The notes under the pieces are model-generated. The model saw nothing but the letters and a program-made list of their open reading frames with translations, had not been told where the DNA came from and ran no database searches. Shown piece after piece: positions 1 to 7,167 of a stretch of 14,056 bases of DNA. The stretch covers positions 1 to 14,056 of the forward strand of contig CAJAFH010000056.1 in assembly GCA_903939005.1 (NCBI GenBank), read 5' to 3'. Source of the stretch: an uncultured Actinomycetes bacterium. GTDB lineage: Bacteria; Actinomycetota; Actinomycetes; Nanopelagicales; Nanopelagicaceae. The translations under genes were made by a program, and so were the position numbers. Each line of letters starts with the position of its first letter. Position 1 is the first letter of the stretch.

Positions 1-535
1 GACTTAATAATTTCTGATATGCCGCGCGTGCAATTTCATATTGACCGGATTCAAGAGCGGCAAGCGCTTCATCTTCTTCAGGTTCGATTGTTTCTACTGG
101 CGCAGTACCAATACCTTGCTCGGCCGCTAGCGTTAAAACTTTATCAATTACCATTTTGATTTGGGCTTCTGGATAACTCTGATCAAATAGTGGAACTGGT
201 TGTTCGTTAATGAGAGCAACCGCGTAAGGAACATTTTTTGTTTGCAGCGCTTGAGCCACTTGTGGCTGGGTATCAGCATTGATGCTGCCTAGTGCCCATG
301 CACCATTAGAAACTTTTTCTAATTTACTCAGTGTTTCAAGAGTCGTCATAGATTCTGGGCTGCGCGGTGACCAGACCAGCAAAATTACCGGCTTGGTGTG
401 CGACAGCTCTACGGCATTAGCTGCGAAATTTTCAGTCGTGATTTCGTAAGTTGAAGCAATCGCATTGGTGGCTTGGGCTGGTTTAGTAAGCGAACTCAAA
501 TCAACGGCTCGACCAAAATTCGGTGGCAAACTCAT
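1..535 (-). CDS. Thioredoxin-fold / TPR protein, YbbN (CnoX)-like, partial
   Basis: The 3' end runs off the left edge; 178 codons from the N-terminus are visible. Residues about 30-140 read as a thioredoxin fold, with strand VILLVW (50-55) where the active site follows, a downstream NVPYAVAL segment fitting the cis-proline loop, and an acidic linker (TIEPEEDEALAALESG). The last visible residues, GQYEIARAAYQKLL, look like the first helices of a TPR repeat. This order matches YbbN/CnoX-type holdase co-chaperones, which bind unfolding proteins in the cytoplasm. The CXXC site is replaced by SPRS at residues 56-59, so no dithiol chemistry is expected. The ATG at 533-535 lies 7 bases after the DUF4032 stop, so the two genes probably share a transcript; no strong Shine-Dalgarno is visible. 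The family call is from motif reading only, and the C-terminal half is unseen. Confidence 0.8.
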   Translation of the reverse strand, partial: MSLPPNFGRAVDLSSLTKPAQATNAIASTYEITTENFAANAVELSHTKPVILLVWSPRSPESMTTLETLSKLEKVSNGAWALGSINADTQPQVAQALQTKNVPYAVALINEQPVPLFDQSYPEAQIKMVIDKVLTLAAEQGIGTAPVETIEPEEDEALAALESGQYEIARAAYQKLLS

Positions 536-542
536 TGCTTAA

Positions 543-1766
543 TCATTCCACTAACTCGATACCTGAATCGCGACGGTAGGGCAGAACCTCAGAAATATAG
601 GTTTTACAGGCTAAATCTAAGCCCACATCATGGCCAGCGGCTTCGCTTAAGTACCAACGATGCTCAAGGACTTCATGAAATAACTGAGCTGGCTCAACTC
701 GACCAAGATGCTCAGCCGGAACAGAGTTAACAATGGGATTGAAAATTTCAGTTAACCATTTAAAGGCCACTTCATTGATGTTTGTTGAGAGATTGCTTTC
801 GCGAGCTCGGTAGCGGTCAAAGGATGCCAAGATTCGTTTTGCTTGTAACTCTTCGGTTTCTAGCCCCATTAATTCGCGTAATCGATTGGTGTGATAACCG
901 GCCGCAACTAACTTAGGCTGGAACTTCAAAACTTTGTTATCGCCATCGATAGCAATCGAGACTTCTTCAACTGCAAAACCTAAATCGTGTAGTTGACGCA
1001 TTGCGCGTTCAACGGCACGACGATCAGTTGGGTCGAGTGATTGTGGATCACGTAGCGCGGCCCACAGTCGTCGATATCTTTTCATCACAGTGTCACTTGC
1101 GCGAACTGGATCCATGCCTGGATAAAGAACACCAGATAAAGCTAAGTCCTCTAGTTCGGCAGCCACATTAAAGTGAGCGATATCTAAATCATGTTCGCGC
1201 TGGCCATCGCTGAGCGTTTTTTGAAACTCGCCAGTTTCGGCATCAACTAAGTAGGCCGCGAAACCTTCAGCATCGCGACGGAACAAAGTATTTGAAAGTG
1301 AACAATCGCCCCACCAGAATCCAAGTAGATGCAATCGAACTAACAAAAGTGCCAAAGCATTAGCCATATTTAAAATGTCGTGAGGAGAAAGGGCGCCAGA
1401 GAGTACAACTCGATAAGGCAGCGAATATGGCAAGAAGCGAGTAGCTAAAACACATGGCAACTCTTCGCCATTTATATCTTTGCGGCCTTCTACTACGGCA
1501 ATTGGATCAACGCTGGGTGCTTGTAATCTACGAAGTTCACGCAAGGCGGCATATTCACGATTAGCGAACTCAGAAACTGTCTCTTTCACCGCATAGATTT
1601 CAGAGTCAGCTTCGTCAGTTACTCGGATCAGACGAACCACGTGACGCGAGATACCGCGTTTTTCAGCGAGAGCCGGATCCTCTGGCCATTGTTCTAGCGG
1701 CTGATTCCAAGGCAGACCCGAGATGGCAGCGATCTCTTCGCCAAAGCCAGTGATTCGTAGGGTCAT
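543..1766 (-). CDS. DUF4032 protein with kinase-like (WaaP/Kdo-kinase-type) N-terminal domain
   Basis: A 407-residue cytoplasmic protein without signal peptide or membrane segment. The first ~180 residues carry a protein-kinase-like set of residues: YAVKE with Lys61, REYAALREL with Glu71 in the helix-C position, LHLLGFWWGDCSLSNTLF with Asp154 and Asn159 (catalytic-loop equivalents), and LVDAETGE with Asp175 (metal-binding DFG equivalent). The remainder (about 185-407) is the charged helical DUF4032 region, found mostly in Actinobacteria, of unknown role. ATP binding is therefore likely, but the phosphoryl acceptor cannot be inferred. The ATG at 1764-1766 is preceded by TAAGAT six bases upstream, so the transcript is probably leaderless, starting at or next to this codon. 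The thioredoxin-like gene follows after 7 bases, which suggests co-expression and perhaps a shared stress or protein-quality role (inference). Confidence 0.85.
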   Translation of the reverse strand: MTLRITGFGEEIAAISGLPWNQPLEQWPEDPALAEKRGISRHVVRLIRVTDEADSEIYAVKETVSEFANREYAALRELRRLQAPSVDPIAVVEGRKDINGEELPCVLATRFLPYSLPYRVVLSGALSPHDILNMANALALLLVRLHLLGFWWGDCSLSNTLFRRDAEGFAAYLVDAETGEFQKTLSDGQREHDLDIAHFNVAAELEDLALSGVLYPGMDPVRASDTVMKRYRRLWAALRDPQSLDPTDRRAVERAMRQLHDLGFAVEEVSIAIDGDNKVLKFQPKLVAAGYHTNRLRELMGLETEELQAKRILASFDRYRARESNLSTNINEVAFKWLTEIFNPIVNSVPAEHLGRVEPAQLFHEVLEHRWYLSEAAGHDVGLDLACKTYISEVLPYRRDSGIELVE

Positions 1767-1797
1767 GGGCTCATCTTAGGCAATTACACTTGAACAC
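1767..1797. promoter_or_regulatory. Back-to-back divergent leaderless promoters
   Basis: The 31-base gap between divergent ATGs holds two -10-type boxes. On the plus strand TACACT (1785-1790) ends 7 bases before the ATG at 1798. On the minus strand TAAGAT (1778-1773) ends 6 bases before the ATG at 1766. Both fit TANNNT at the distance expected when transcription starts on the A of the start codon, and neither gene has a Shine-Dalgarno. Clear -35 hexamers are absent and would have to lie inside the opposite coding sequence. Confidence 0.6.
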
Positions 1798-2919
1798 ATG
1801 ACGATAAGTAAGCGAATTAAAAAAGTTGTTACGGGTGAACCCCAGGTTATTAACACTGATATGGGTGCTTTAGGTGACCCAATTAACAAATCACACCCAT
1901 TTTATTTTGGTTTCATTGCAACGATCGGCGCACTTGCTGCATTTGTATTGATGCGAGCACTTGCCAGTGCATCGCAGATATTCGTCTTGATTTTAATCGC
2001 GCTCTTCTTAGCAACTGGGCTAAACCCAGCCGTTGAAGCACTTCGCCGCAGGGGCTTGTCACGCACTAGCGCTGTTACTGCAATATTTATTTCGGTAATT
2101 TTGTTTGTAATTTTCTTTGCTTTAATTGTGGTGCCGCCAGTTGTTTCGCAAGGTTCTAACTTAATTAGTCAAGCGCCATCTTTGATTCAAGATTTGAAAT
2201 CTAATTCTTTATTTATGCGACTCAATGACCAGTACGGAATAATTGATACTTTGCAACGCGAAGTTGCCTCACGAACTTCCGATGGAAAACTTCTGCTGAC
2301 AACTTTTGGTGGCGTAGTTGGTGTTGGCAAATCAGTTTTATCTGGAACTTTTGCCGCTCTTACTATTTTGATTCTAACTCTCTATTTCTTAACTTCCTTG
2401 CCGCAAATGGTCCAGCTGGGTTTACGTCTGGCCCCAGCATCTCGTCGACCACGAGTTGGCGCACTAACCGAGGCAATAATTTCAAGAGTTGGTTCATTCG
2501 TTAGCAGCCAAGTAATGATCGCTGTTATGGCCGGTATTTTCACATTCTTACTCTCACTTGGCCTCGGAATTCCTTCCCCGATCGCACTTGGAATGACAGT
2601 GTTGGTCTGCGGATTGATCCCTCTTATCGGCCACTTTATCGGCTGCACCGTGGTCACATTGGTTGCGCTAACTCAATCAGTAACTATCGGGCTTGTAGCG
2701 TTCTTGGCTTATGTTCTCTATGTACAGATTGAAAACTATCTAATAACACCGCGCATAATGAAGAAGACTCTTTCCATACCTGGCGCAGTGACAATCATTT
2801 CAGCCCTAATTGGTTCTTCACTATTGGGCTTAGTTGGCGGCCTATTAGCCGTGCCAGTTGCTGCGGCGATTATCTTGATCTTGGATGAAGTAGTTTTCCC
2901 AAGAACTGATAACGCCTAA
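1798..2919 (+). CDS. AI-2E family transporter (PerM-like) membrane protein
   Basis: A 373-residue polytopic membrane protein. A basic cytoplasmic N-terminus (about 1-33) is followed by hydrophobic segments near 35-53, 60-80 and 94-117, a soluble region (about 118-165) rich in Ser, Gln and Asp, then further membrane helices near 170-198, 233-255, 260-305 and 325-362. This layout, with a large loop after the third helix and a Gly/Pro-rich C-terminal half (PSPIALGMTVLVCGLIPLIGHFIG, then ENYLITPRIMKKTLSIPGAVTIISALIG), is characteristic of the AI-2E/PerM family. Proven functions differ between members: autoinducer export for TqsA, Na+/H+ antiport for some bacilli. No substrate is assigned here. 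The ATG start is supported by a -10 box 7 bases upstream and no Shine-Dalgarno. It is monocistronic and converges on the hydrolase gene. Confidence 0.88.
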   Translation: MTISKRIKKVVTGEPQVINTDMGALGDPINKSHPFYFGFIATIGALAAFVLMRALASASQIFVLILIALFLATGLNPAVEALRRRGLSRTSAVTAIFISVILFVIFFALIVVPPVVSQGSNLISQAPSLIQDLKSNSLFMRLNDQYGIIDTLQREVASRTSDGKLLLTTFGGVVGVGKSVLSGTFAALTILILTLYFLTSLPQMVQLGLRLAPASRRPRVGALTEAIISRVGSFVSSQVMIAVMAGIFTFLLSLGLGIPSPIALGMTVLVCGLIPLIGHFIGCTVVTLVALTQSVTIGLVAFLAYVLYVQIENYLITPRIMKKTLSIPGAVTIISALIGSSLLGLVGGLLAVPVAAAIILILDEVVFPRTDNA

Positions 2920-2929
2920 ACAGTAAGGC

Positions 2930-2956
2930 CTAGAACAACTAAATTTCAGTTGCTAG
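2930..2956. terminator. Possible weak hairpin between convergent genes
   Basis: CTAG (2930-2933) and CAACT (2936-2940) can pair with AGTTG (2948-2952) and CTAG (2953-2956), giving a 9-bp stem with a two-base bulge and a 7-base loop. It lies across the convergent gene ends and overlaps the hydrolase stop codon. There is no T-tract on either side, so a terminator function is uncertain. Confidence 0.25.
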
Positions 2957-3649
2957 CGGCAATCTATTTGGTGCAATGATCTGAGTAATTTCAGTAAGTA
3001 CCCGATTAACCGAAGGCTCTCCCACCCATAAGTGCTTTGCGCCTTCAACTGCAATCATCTGGTGGTTCTTAATGATTGCAAAACGTTGTGCTGCTTCTGG
3101 CGGCCGCAAATAATCATCTAGCTCAGGAACAATTGTGAAAACCGGACGACCATCGTTATTCCAATATTGCAAATCGCTCGGCTCTGATGTGCGAAGTGGC
3201 GGACTCAATAGAATTAAACCTTTATGTCGTGGGTCTTTGGCATGACGCAACGCTAAATCAGTTCCGAATGACCAGCCAACTACCCAGAGATTTTCAAGTT
3301 TTAAAGTATCTAGGCAATAAGTGAGAGCTGCCTCAACATCGAATTTTTCTGCACCACCATTATCGAAAGTCCCAGTACTGGTGCCATCAGCACTTGTTGT
3401 TCCGCGGGTATTAAAACGCACAACAGTAATGCCTGCCATATCGGGCAAACGATTAGCTGCCTTCTTATAAATATGACTATCCATCATGCCGCCCGCAGTT
3501 GGCAGCGGGTGTAGACAGAGAATTGCGCCAGTGGAATTAGCGATTGGGCTAGCAACTTCACCCACCAACGTCTCGCCATCGGCTGTTGTCAAGGTGAAAA
3601 GTGAGCGATTAGCCGGCAATACCGTGCTGGGGCGAATTGGTTCGGCCAT
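2939..3649 (-). CDS. Alpha/beta hydrolase
   Basis: A 236-residue soluble protein with the alpha/beta-hydrolase fold. Visible elements are the oxyanion-region strand AILCLHPLP (42-50), the VVRFNTRGTTSADG loop (76-89), the nucleophile elbow GWSFG with Ser127, a candidate acid in VPELDDYLRP (Asp178 or Asp179) and the catalytic His206 in GAKHLWVG. The triad order and spacing resemble the small dienelactone-hydrolase-like or COG2945-like hydrolases. The substrate cannot be read from sequence. There is no signal peptide, so it should act in the cytoplasm. The ATG at 3647-3649 has TACACT ending six bases upstream on the minus strand, indicating a leaderless transcript. It is divergent from an aldehyde dehydrogenase, with which it might share regulation, although no shared pathway is evident. 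Confidence 0.87.
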   Translation of the reverse strand: MAEPIRPSTVLPANRSLFTLTTADGETLVGEVASPIANSTGAILCLHPLPTAGGMMDSHIYKKAANRLPDMAGITVVRFNTRGTTSADGTSTGTFDNGGAEKFDVEAALTYCLDTLKLENLWVVGWSFGTDLALRHAKDPRHKGLILLSPPLRTSEPSDLQYWNNDGRPVFTIVPELDDYLRPPEAAQRFAIIKNHQMIAVEGAKHLWVGEPSVNRVLTEITQIIAPNRLPLATEI

Positions 3650-3672
3650 TAGGCAAGTGTATCTTTGCCGCT
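3650..3672. promoter_or_regulatory. Overlapping divergent leaderless promoters
   Basis: Only 23 bases separate the two ATGs. The plus-strand box TATCTT (3660-3665) ends 7 bases before the ATG at 3673, and a TTGGTT candidate -35 lies 17 bases upstream (3637-3642), inside the hydrolase gene. The minus-strand box TACACT (3661-3656) ends 6 bases before the ATG at 3649. The two -10 boxes overlap by two bases, so polymerase cannot occupy both at once. Confidence 0.6.
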
Positions 3673-5154
3673 ATGGCCACATCACGTAAAAAGACCTTTG
3701 ATTCAATCAATCCGGTATCCGGTGAAGTTTTAGCTACCTTTCCAGTAGATAGCAAAGACATCGTTTCACTAGTTGTTGAAACCGCCCATGAAGCGCTTTA
3801 TCAATGGCAGCACCTAGGTTTTAAAGGTCGCAAGAAGGTATTGCTCGATTGGAGCAAATACTTAATCAGCCACGTTGATGAGATCGCCGAATTAATCTCT
3901 GATGAAACCGGAAAGCCAATTAGCGATGCCAAGTTAGAGGCAGCGCTTGCGATTGATCACGTTGGTTGGGCGGCGCGTAACGCTGAATATGTGATGAGTC
4001 CAGAACATCGCTCACCTGGAGCGATCATGGCAAATATGTCAGCACGCGTTGAGCACTCACCAGTTGGCGTCGTCGGTGTTATCGGCCCCTGGAACTATCC
4101 GATGTTCACTCCACTTGGTTCAATCACCTACGCACTTGCAGCCGGTAACGCAGTTGTTTTCAAACCAAGTGAATTAACCCCGGCAGTTGGTGTTTGGCTA
4201 GCAGATTCATTTGCCCAAGTTGCGCCAAGTGAAGATATTTTCCAAGTTATTACTGGCTTTGGTGACACTGGTAAATATCTATGTGAAAGCGAAATCAATA
4301 AGCTAGCTTTCACTGGTTCAACCAAGACTGCCAAGTTAGTCGCTGCAACGTGTGCGGCAAATATGATTCCGGTAATTCTGGAATGTGGTGGCAAAGACCC
4401 AGTAATTATTGCCGAAGATGCCAACATCAAGGCAGCCGTTGAAAATTCTTTATGGTCTGCCATGTCTAATGCTGGCCAAACTTGTATTGGCGCTGAACGT
4501 ATTTATGTAGATGAAAAGATTGCAGATCGCTTCATTGAGCTCTTCGTTGCAGAAGCTGAAAAGATCACCGCAGGTGCGCCAGGGGCTGGTAATTACGGTC
4601 CCGCAACAATGCCAGAACAACTAGATGTGATTGCGTCTCATATTGCCGATGCGTTAAAGCGGGGCGGTAAAGCACTATTGGGTGGTAAAAAATCAGTACA
4701 GCCACCATATGTGCAGCCCGTTGTTTTAGTAGATGTGCCAGAAGATGCTATTGCGATGACCGAAGAAACCTTTGGGCCAGTAATTATCATCAATCGTTTT
4801 CACTCTATTGATCATGCAATTCGTTTAGCTAATGCAAGTAAATATGGCTTAGGCGCATCGGTTTGGTCCAAGCGCCAAGGCAAAAAGATTGCTTCTCAAC
4901 TTCATTGTGGAATGGTTGCGATTAACTCAACTATTTCATTCGCAGCAATTCCATCAGTGCCATTTGGCGGCGTGAAAGATAGTGGCTCTGGTCGCATTCA
5001 TGGCCCCGAAGGAATTCTAGAGTTTACTTATCCGCGCACAGTAGTTCGCGCGCGATTCCAATTGCCTTTGGCATTTACTAGCTTTAAGCGTTCTTATTTC
5101 AGCGATAAATTAATTGTGCGCGTTATTAAGATTCTTAAAGGTCGGCTGAGTTAA
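3673..5154 (+). CDS. NAD(P)+-dependent aldehyde dehydrogenase
   Basis: A 493-residue aldehyde dehydrogenase that oxidises an aldehyde to the carboxylic acid with NAD(P)+. The Rossmann and catalytic motifs are intact: GPWNYP, the KPSE cofactor-contact motif, FTGSTKTAK, LECGGKDP with general base Glu237, NAGQTCIGAER with nucleophile Cys271 (34 residues later, the family spacing), EETFGPV and VPFGGVKDSGSGR near the C-terminus. The last ~32 residues form a basic, hydrophobic tail (FQLPLAFTSFKRSYF, then IVRVIKILKGR) that could touch a membrane, as in some fatty-aldehyde dehydrogenases. Succinate-semialdehyde or other substrates are equally possible. The in-frame ATG at 3637 is rejected as start because the -10 box TATCTT lies between it and the ATG at 3673, predicting a leaderless mRNA that begins at 3673. 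Confidence 0.9.
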   Translation: MATSRKKTFDSINPVSGEVLATFPVDSKDIVSLVVETAHEALYQWQHLGFKGRKKVLLDWSKYLISHVDEIAELISDETGKPISDAKLEAALAIDHVGWAARNAEYVMSPEHRSPGAIMANMSARVEHSPVGVVGVIGPWNYPMFTPLGSITYALAAGNAVVFKPSELTPAVGVWLADSFAQVAPSEDIFQVITGFGDTGKYLCESEINKLAFTGSTKTAKLVAATCAANMIPVILECGGKDPVIIAEDANIKAAVENSLWSAMSNAGQTCIGAERIYVDEKIADRFIELFVAEAEKITAGAPGAGNYGPATMPEQLDVIASHIADALKRGGKALLGGKKSVQPPYVQPVVLVDVPEDAIAMTEETFGPVIIINRFHSIDHAIRLANASKYGLGASVWSKRQGKKIASQLHCGMVAINSTISFAAIPSVPFGGVKDSGSGRIHGPEGILEFTYPRTVVRARFQLPLAFTSFKRSYFSDKLIVRVIKILKGRLS

Positions 5155-5170
5155 CTTTTACTAAGGTTAA

Positions 5171-5482
5171 TTAGAAGCGGGGCGCATTTCGTGTGCGCTC
5201 TGTGCGTGGGCCGCGATTATTTTTCTTACTCCAACAAGGTGTATGCCAATGGCGGCGCGATTCCTCATCATGTTCTAACCACGCAACAATGTGTGGCGTT
5301 GCCATCGGAATAACTTGATCACAACCTGGGCAGCGATATGGTTTATTTGAAGATGAACCAGTTAATTTTCTAACTCGATATGTTCCATCACTGTGTTCTT
5401 CGATACTTTCATTAGAAGTATTGATTTCTCGCTCAGCATCCTGAGGTCTTTTCCCTTTGGGATAGTTGCGGCGCGGGCTCAT
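5171..5482 (-). CDS. Small putative zinc-binding protein, conserved actinobacterial type
   Basis: A 103-residue, highly charged protein with no signal peptide or membrane helix. The central part holds YRCPGCDQVIP, followed by a His-rich stretch (PHIVAWLEHDEESRRHWHTPCW), a C-X2-C plus H/C arrangement that could bind one zinc ion in a compact finger. Both termini are basic and probably disordered (MSPRRNYPKGKRP at the start; NNRGPRTERTRNAPRF at the end), suggesting contact with nucleic acid, though this is inference. Similar small proteins occur across Actinobacteria, sometimes labelled ATP/GTP-binding; no P-loop is visible here. The ATG at 5480-5482 follows GAGAAAATGAACC, whose GAGAAA may be a weak ribosome site. 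It is divergent from the ABC operon and convergent with the aldehyde dehydrogenase gene. Confidence 0.75.
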   Translation of the reverse strand: MSPRRNYPKGKRPQDAEREINTSNESIEEHSDGTYRVRKLTGSSSNKPYRCPGCDQVIPMATPHIVAWLEHDEESRRHWHTPCWSKKNNRGPRTERTRNAPRF

Positions 5483-5528
5483 GGTTCATTTTCTCGCATT
5501 TTTAAGCTTCTTGTGACAGGCTGGAGCC

Positions 5529-6380
5529 ATGAAGGTGATTGAAGTTAAGGGCCTGACAAAGTCATATGGCGACTTCACCGCCGTCGCTGGCATCGATTTA
5601 GCGATCGAGGCAGGCGAGATTTTCGCTCTGTTGGGCCCAAATGGCGCCGGCAAGACCACCACAGTTGAGATTCTGGCCGGCTTTCGACCAGCCGATAGCG
5701 GTTCAGTAAGTGTGCTGGGGTTTGATCCAGCCACTAAAGGCGACGCTGGCCGCAGTTGGCGCAATCGCATCGGCATCGTTCTACAGACCGCATCCGATGC
5801 TGGCTCATTTAAGGTGCGCGAAATTGTTAAGCATTTCAGTGCCTTCTATGCCAACCCGCGCGATGTTGATCAAGTAATCGAAGCAGTAGGTCTTACTGAA
5901 AAACGTAATTCATTAGTACTGGAATTATCAGGTGGCCAACGACGTCGCCTTGATGTCGCACTTGGAATCATCGGAAATCCTGAACTTCTATTTCTTGATG
6001 AACCAACCACTGGTTTTGACCCAGAAGCACGGCGCGCATTCTGGTCGCTAATTCGTGACCTAAAGGCTGGCGGCACCACAATTTTGTTAACTACTCATTA
6101 TCTTGATGAAGCTGAAGAGTTGGCCGATCGCGTTGCCGTAATTACGGCTGGAAAAATCGTAGAAGTTTCAACACCCGCGCTCCTTGGTGGTCGCAGTACC
6201 GCAAAAGCTACCGTTTCCTGGATGGGCACATCTGGTCTTGAATCTGAAGAGAGCGATAACCCAACTGCGGTTGTAGCAAAGTTAGCTGCTCAATTTGCTG
6301 GCGATATTCCAGAATTAGTGATCACTCGCCCATCGCTGGAAGACATTTACTTAAAGATGATTGGTGGCCAGCATGAATAA
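5529..6380 (+). CDS. ABC transporter ATP-binding protein (ABC-2/drug-export type)
   Basis: A 283-residue nucleotide-binding subunit that powers an exporter at the inner face of the membrane. All hallmarks are intact: aromatic A-loop Tyr13, Walker A GPNGAGKTT (36-44), Q-loop Gln86, signature LSGGQ (133-137), Walker B LLFLDEP (153-159) with catalytic Glu158, D-loop FDPE and H-loop His190 in THYLDEAEE. The sequence after about residue 205 is the accessory C-terminal part usual in ATPases paired with ABC-2 permeases, ending in SLEDIYLKMIGG. Its gene overlaps the permease start by 8 bases, so translation is coupled. A short GGAG sits only 2 bases before the ATG, while AGG at 5518-5520 has better spacing, so the ribosome site is not clear. 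Family likeness is to multidrug/lipid exporters; the substrate is unknown. Confidence 0.92.
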   Translation: MKVIEVKGLTKSYGDFTAVAGIDLAIEAGEIFALLGPNGAGKTTTVEILAGFRPADSGSVSVLGFDPATKGDAGRSWRNRIGIVLQTASDAGSFKVREIVKHFSAFYANPRDVDQVIEAVGLTEKRNSLVLELSGGQRRRLDVALGIIGNPELLFLDEPTTGFDPEARRAFWSLIRDLKAGGTTILLTTHYLDEAEELADRVAVITAGKIVEVSTPALLGGRSTAKATVSWMGTSGLESEESDNPTAVVAKLAAQFAGDIPELVITRPSLEDIYLKMIGGQHE

Positions 6381-7167
6381 AGTTCCGGGCACCCTAAAAC
6401 TTGGTTTACTGCGTGGCCAAATGGAAATCATTCAATTTTCCCGCCAGAAAGAAGCAGTGGTATTTACCATCTTCTTCCCCGTTATTTTGTTAGCGATCTT
6501 TGGCAGCGTATTTAAGGACACCATTGCGCCAGGGGTAACTTTTAGCCAATATTTTGTAGCTGGCATGATCGCCTCAGGCTTAGTTAATAGTGGCTTTCAA
6601 AATATTGCCATTAATATTCCAATCGAACGTGATATGGGCGCTATTAAACGCTTGCGTGGTACGCCTTTGCCAATTACTAGTTACTTCATCGGCAAAGCGA
6701 TTTCAGTCTTTGCCAGCATGGTGGTGCAAGTTCTTATCTTGCTTGCCATCGGTGTTGCTTTCTTTGGTCTAAATATGCCAACCGAACCAAGCAAATGGCT
6801 AACTTTTACTTGGTTACTGATACTCGGAACTGCTAGCTCAACCGCACTTGGTGTGGCATTTTCTTCAGTGCCAAAAAATGGTCGCGGCGCATCAGCGATA
6901 GTTTCGCCAGTAGTAATCATTTTGCAATTCTTTAGTGGCGTTTTCTTTGTCTTCACTCAATTACCTGGCTGGATGCAACAAGTTGCCGCAATCTTTCCAC
7001 TCAAATGGCTAACTCAAGGAATGCGTAGCGTTTTCTTACCCGACTCATTCGCTGCGCAAGAAGTTGCTGCGAGCTGGGAAGGTGATCGCACCGCCATAAT
7101 TCTTATGGTTTGGCTGATTGTTGGCCTCTTCTTTGCGGTTAAGACATTTCGCTGGGAGAACAAGTGA
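6373..7167 (+). CDS. ABC-2 type transporter permease
   Basis: A 264-residue integral membrane protein forming the channel for the preceding ATPase. Hydrophobic segments lie near residues 28-47, 59-80, 108-131, 141-162, 174-197 and 240-258, giving the six-helix ABC-2 topology. The sequence RLRGTPLP between helices 2 and 3 is the conserved cytoplasmic stretch of this family, and the FFSGVFFVFTQLPGWMQQVAAIFPLKWLTQGMRSVF region near helix 5 matches the family signature area. I chose the ATG at 6373. In-frame TTG (6361) and GTG (6364) codons lie upstream, but GGTGG at 6363-6367 is placed as a ribosome site for 6373, and the ATG then overlaps the ATPase stop by 8 bases, a usual coupled arrangement. 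Its stop overlaps the next gene's GTG start. Two copies would form a homodimeric channel (inference). Confidence 0.9.
   Translation: MNKVPGTLKLGLLRGQMEIIQFSRQKEAVVFTIFFPVILLAIFGSVFKDTIAPGVTFSQYFVAGMIASGLVNSGFQNIAINIPIERDMGAIKRLRGTPLPITSYFIGKAISVFASMVVQVLILLAIGVAFFGLNMPTEPSKWLTFTWLLILGTASSTALGVAFSSVPKNGRGASAIVSPVVIILQFFSGVFFVFTQLPGWMQQVAAIFPLKWLTQGMRSVFLPDSFAAQEVAASWEGDRTAIILMVWLIVGLFFAVKTFRWENK
7154..7158 (+). promoter_or_regulatory. Shine-Dalgarno deciding a GTG start
   Basis: GGGAG ends 5 bases before the GTG at 7164 and lies within the permease coding sequence. It supports GTG as the start of the secreted protein. Confidence 0.6.

Noticed and set aside
473..730. 85-residue plus-strand open frame across the DUF4032/thioredoxin junction
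   Set aside because: It is antisense to two convincing genes, has no recognisable domain and no ribosome site, and its composition looks like a reverse-frame shadow.
3637..3672. Upstream in-frame ATG for the aldehyde dehydrogenase
   Set aside because: The -10 box TATCTT at 3660-3665 falls inside this stretch, and the extra residues do not resemble an ALDH N-terminus.
4128..4463. 111-residue minus-strand open frame inside the aldehyde dehydrogenase
   Set aside because: Antisense shadow of a strongly conserved gene; it has no family features.
5153..5173. TTAAC...GTTAA repeat between the aldehyde dehydrogenase and the zinc-binding protein
   Set aside because: The five-base AT-rich stem with a long loop is too weak to call a terminator.
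6361..6372. TTG/GTG alternative starts for the ABC permease
   Set aside because: The ATG at 6373 is better placed after GGTGG and gives the usual short overlap with the ATPase stop.
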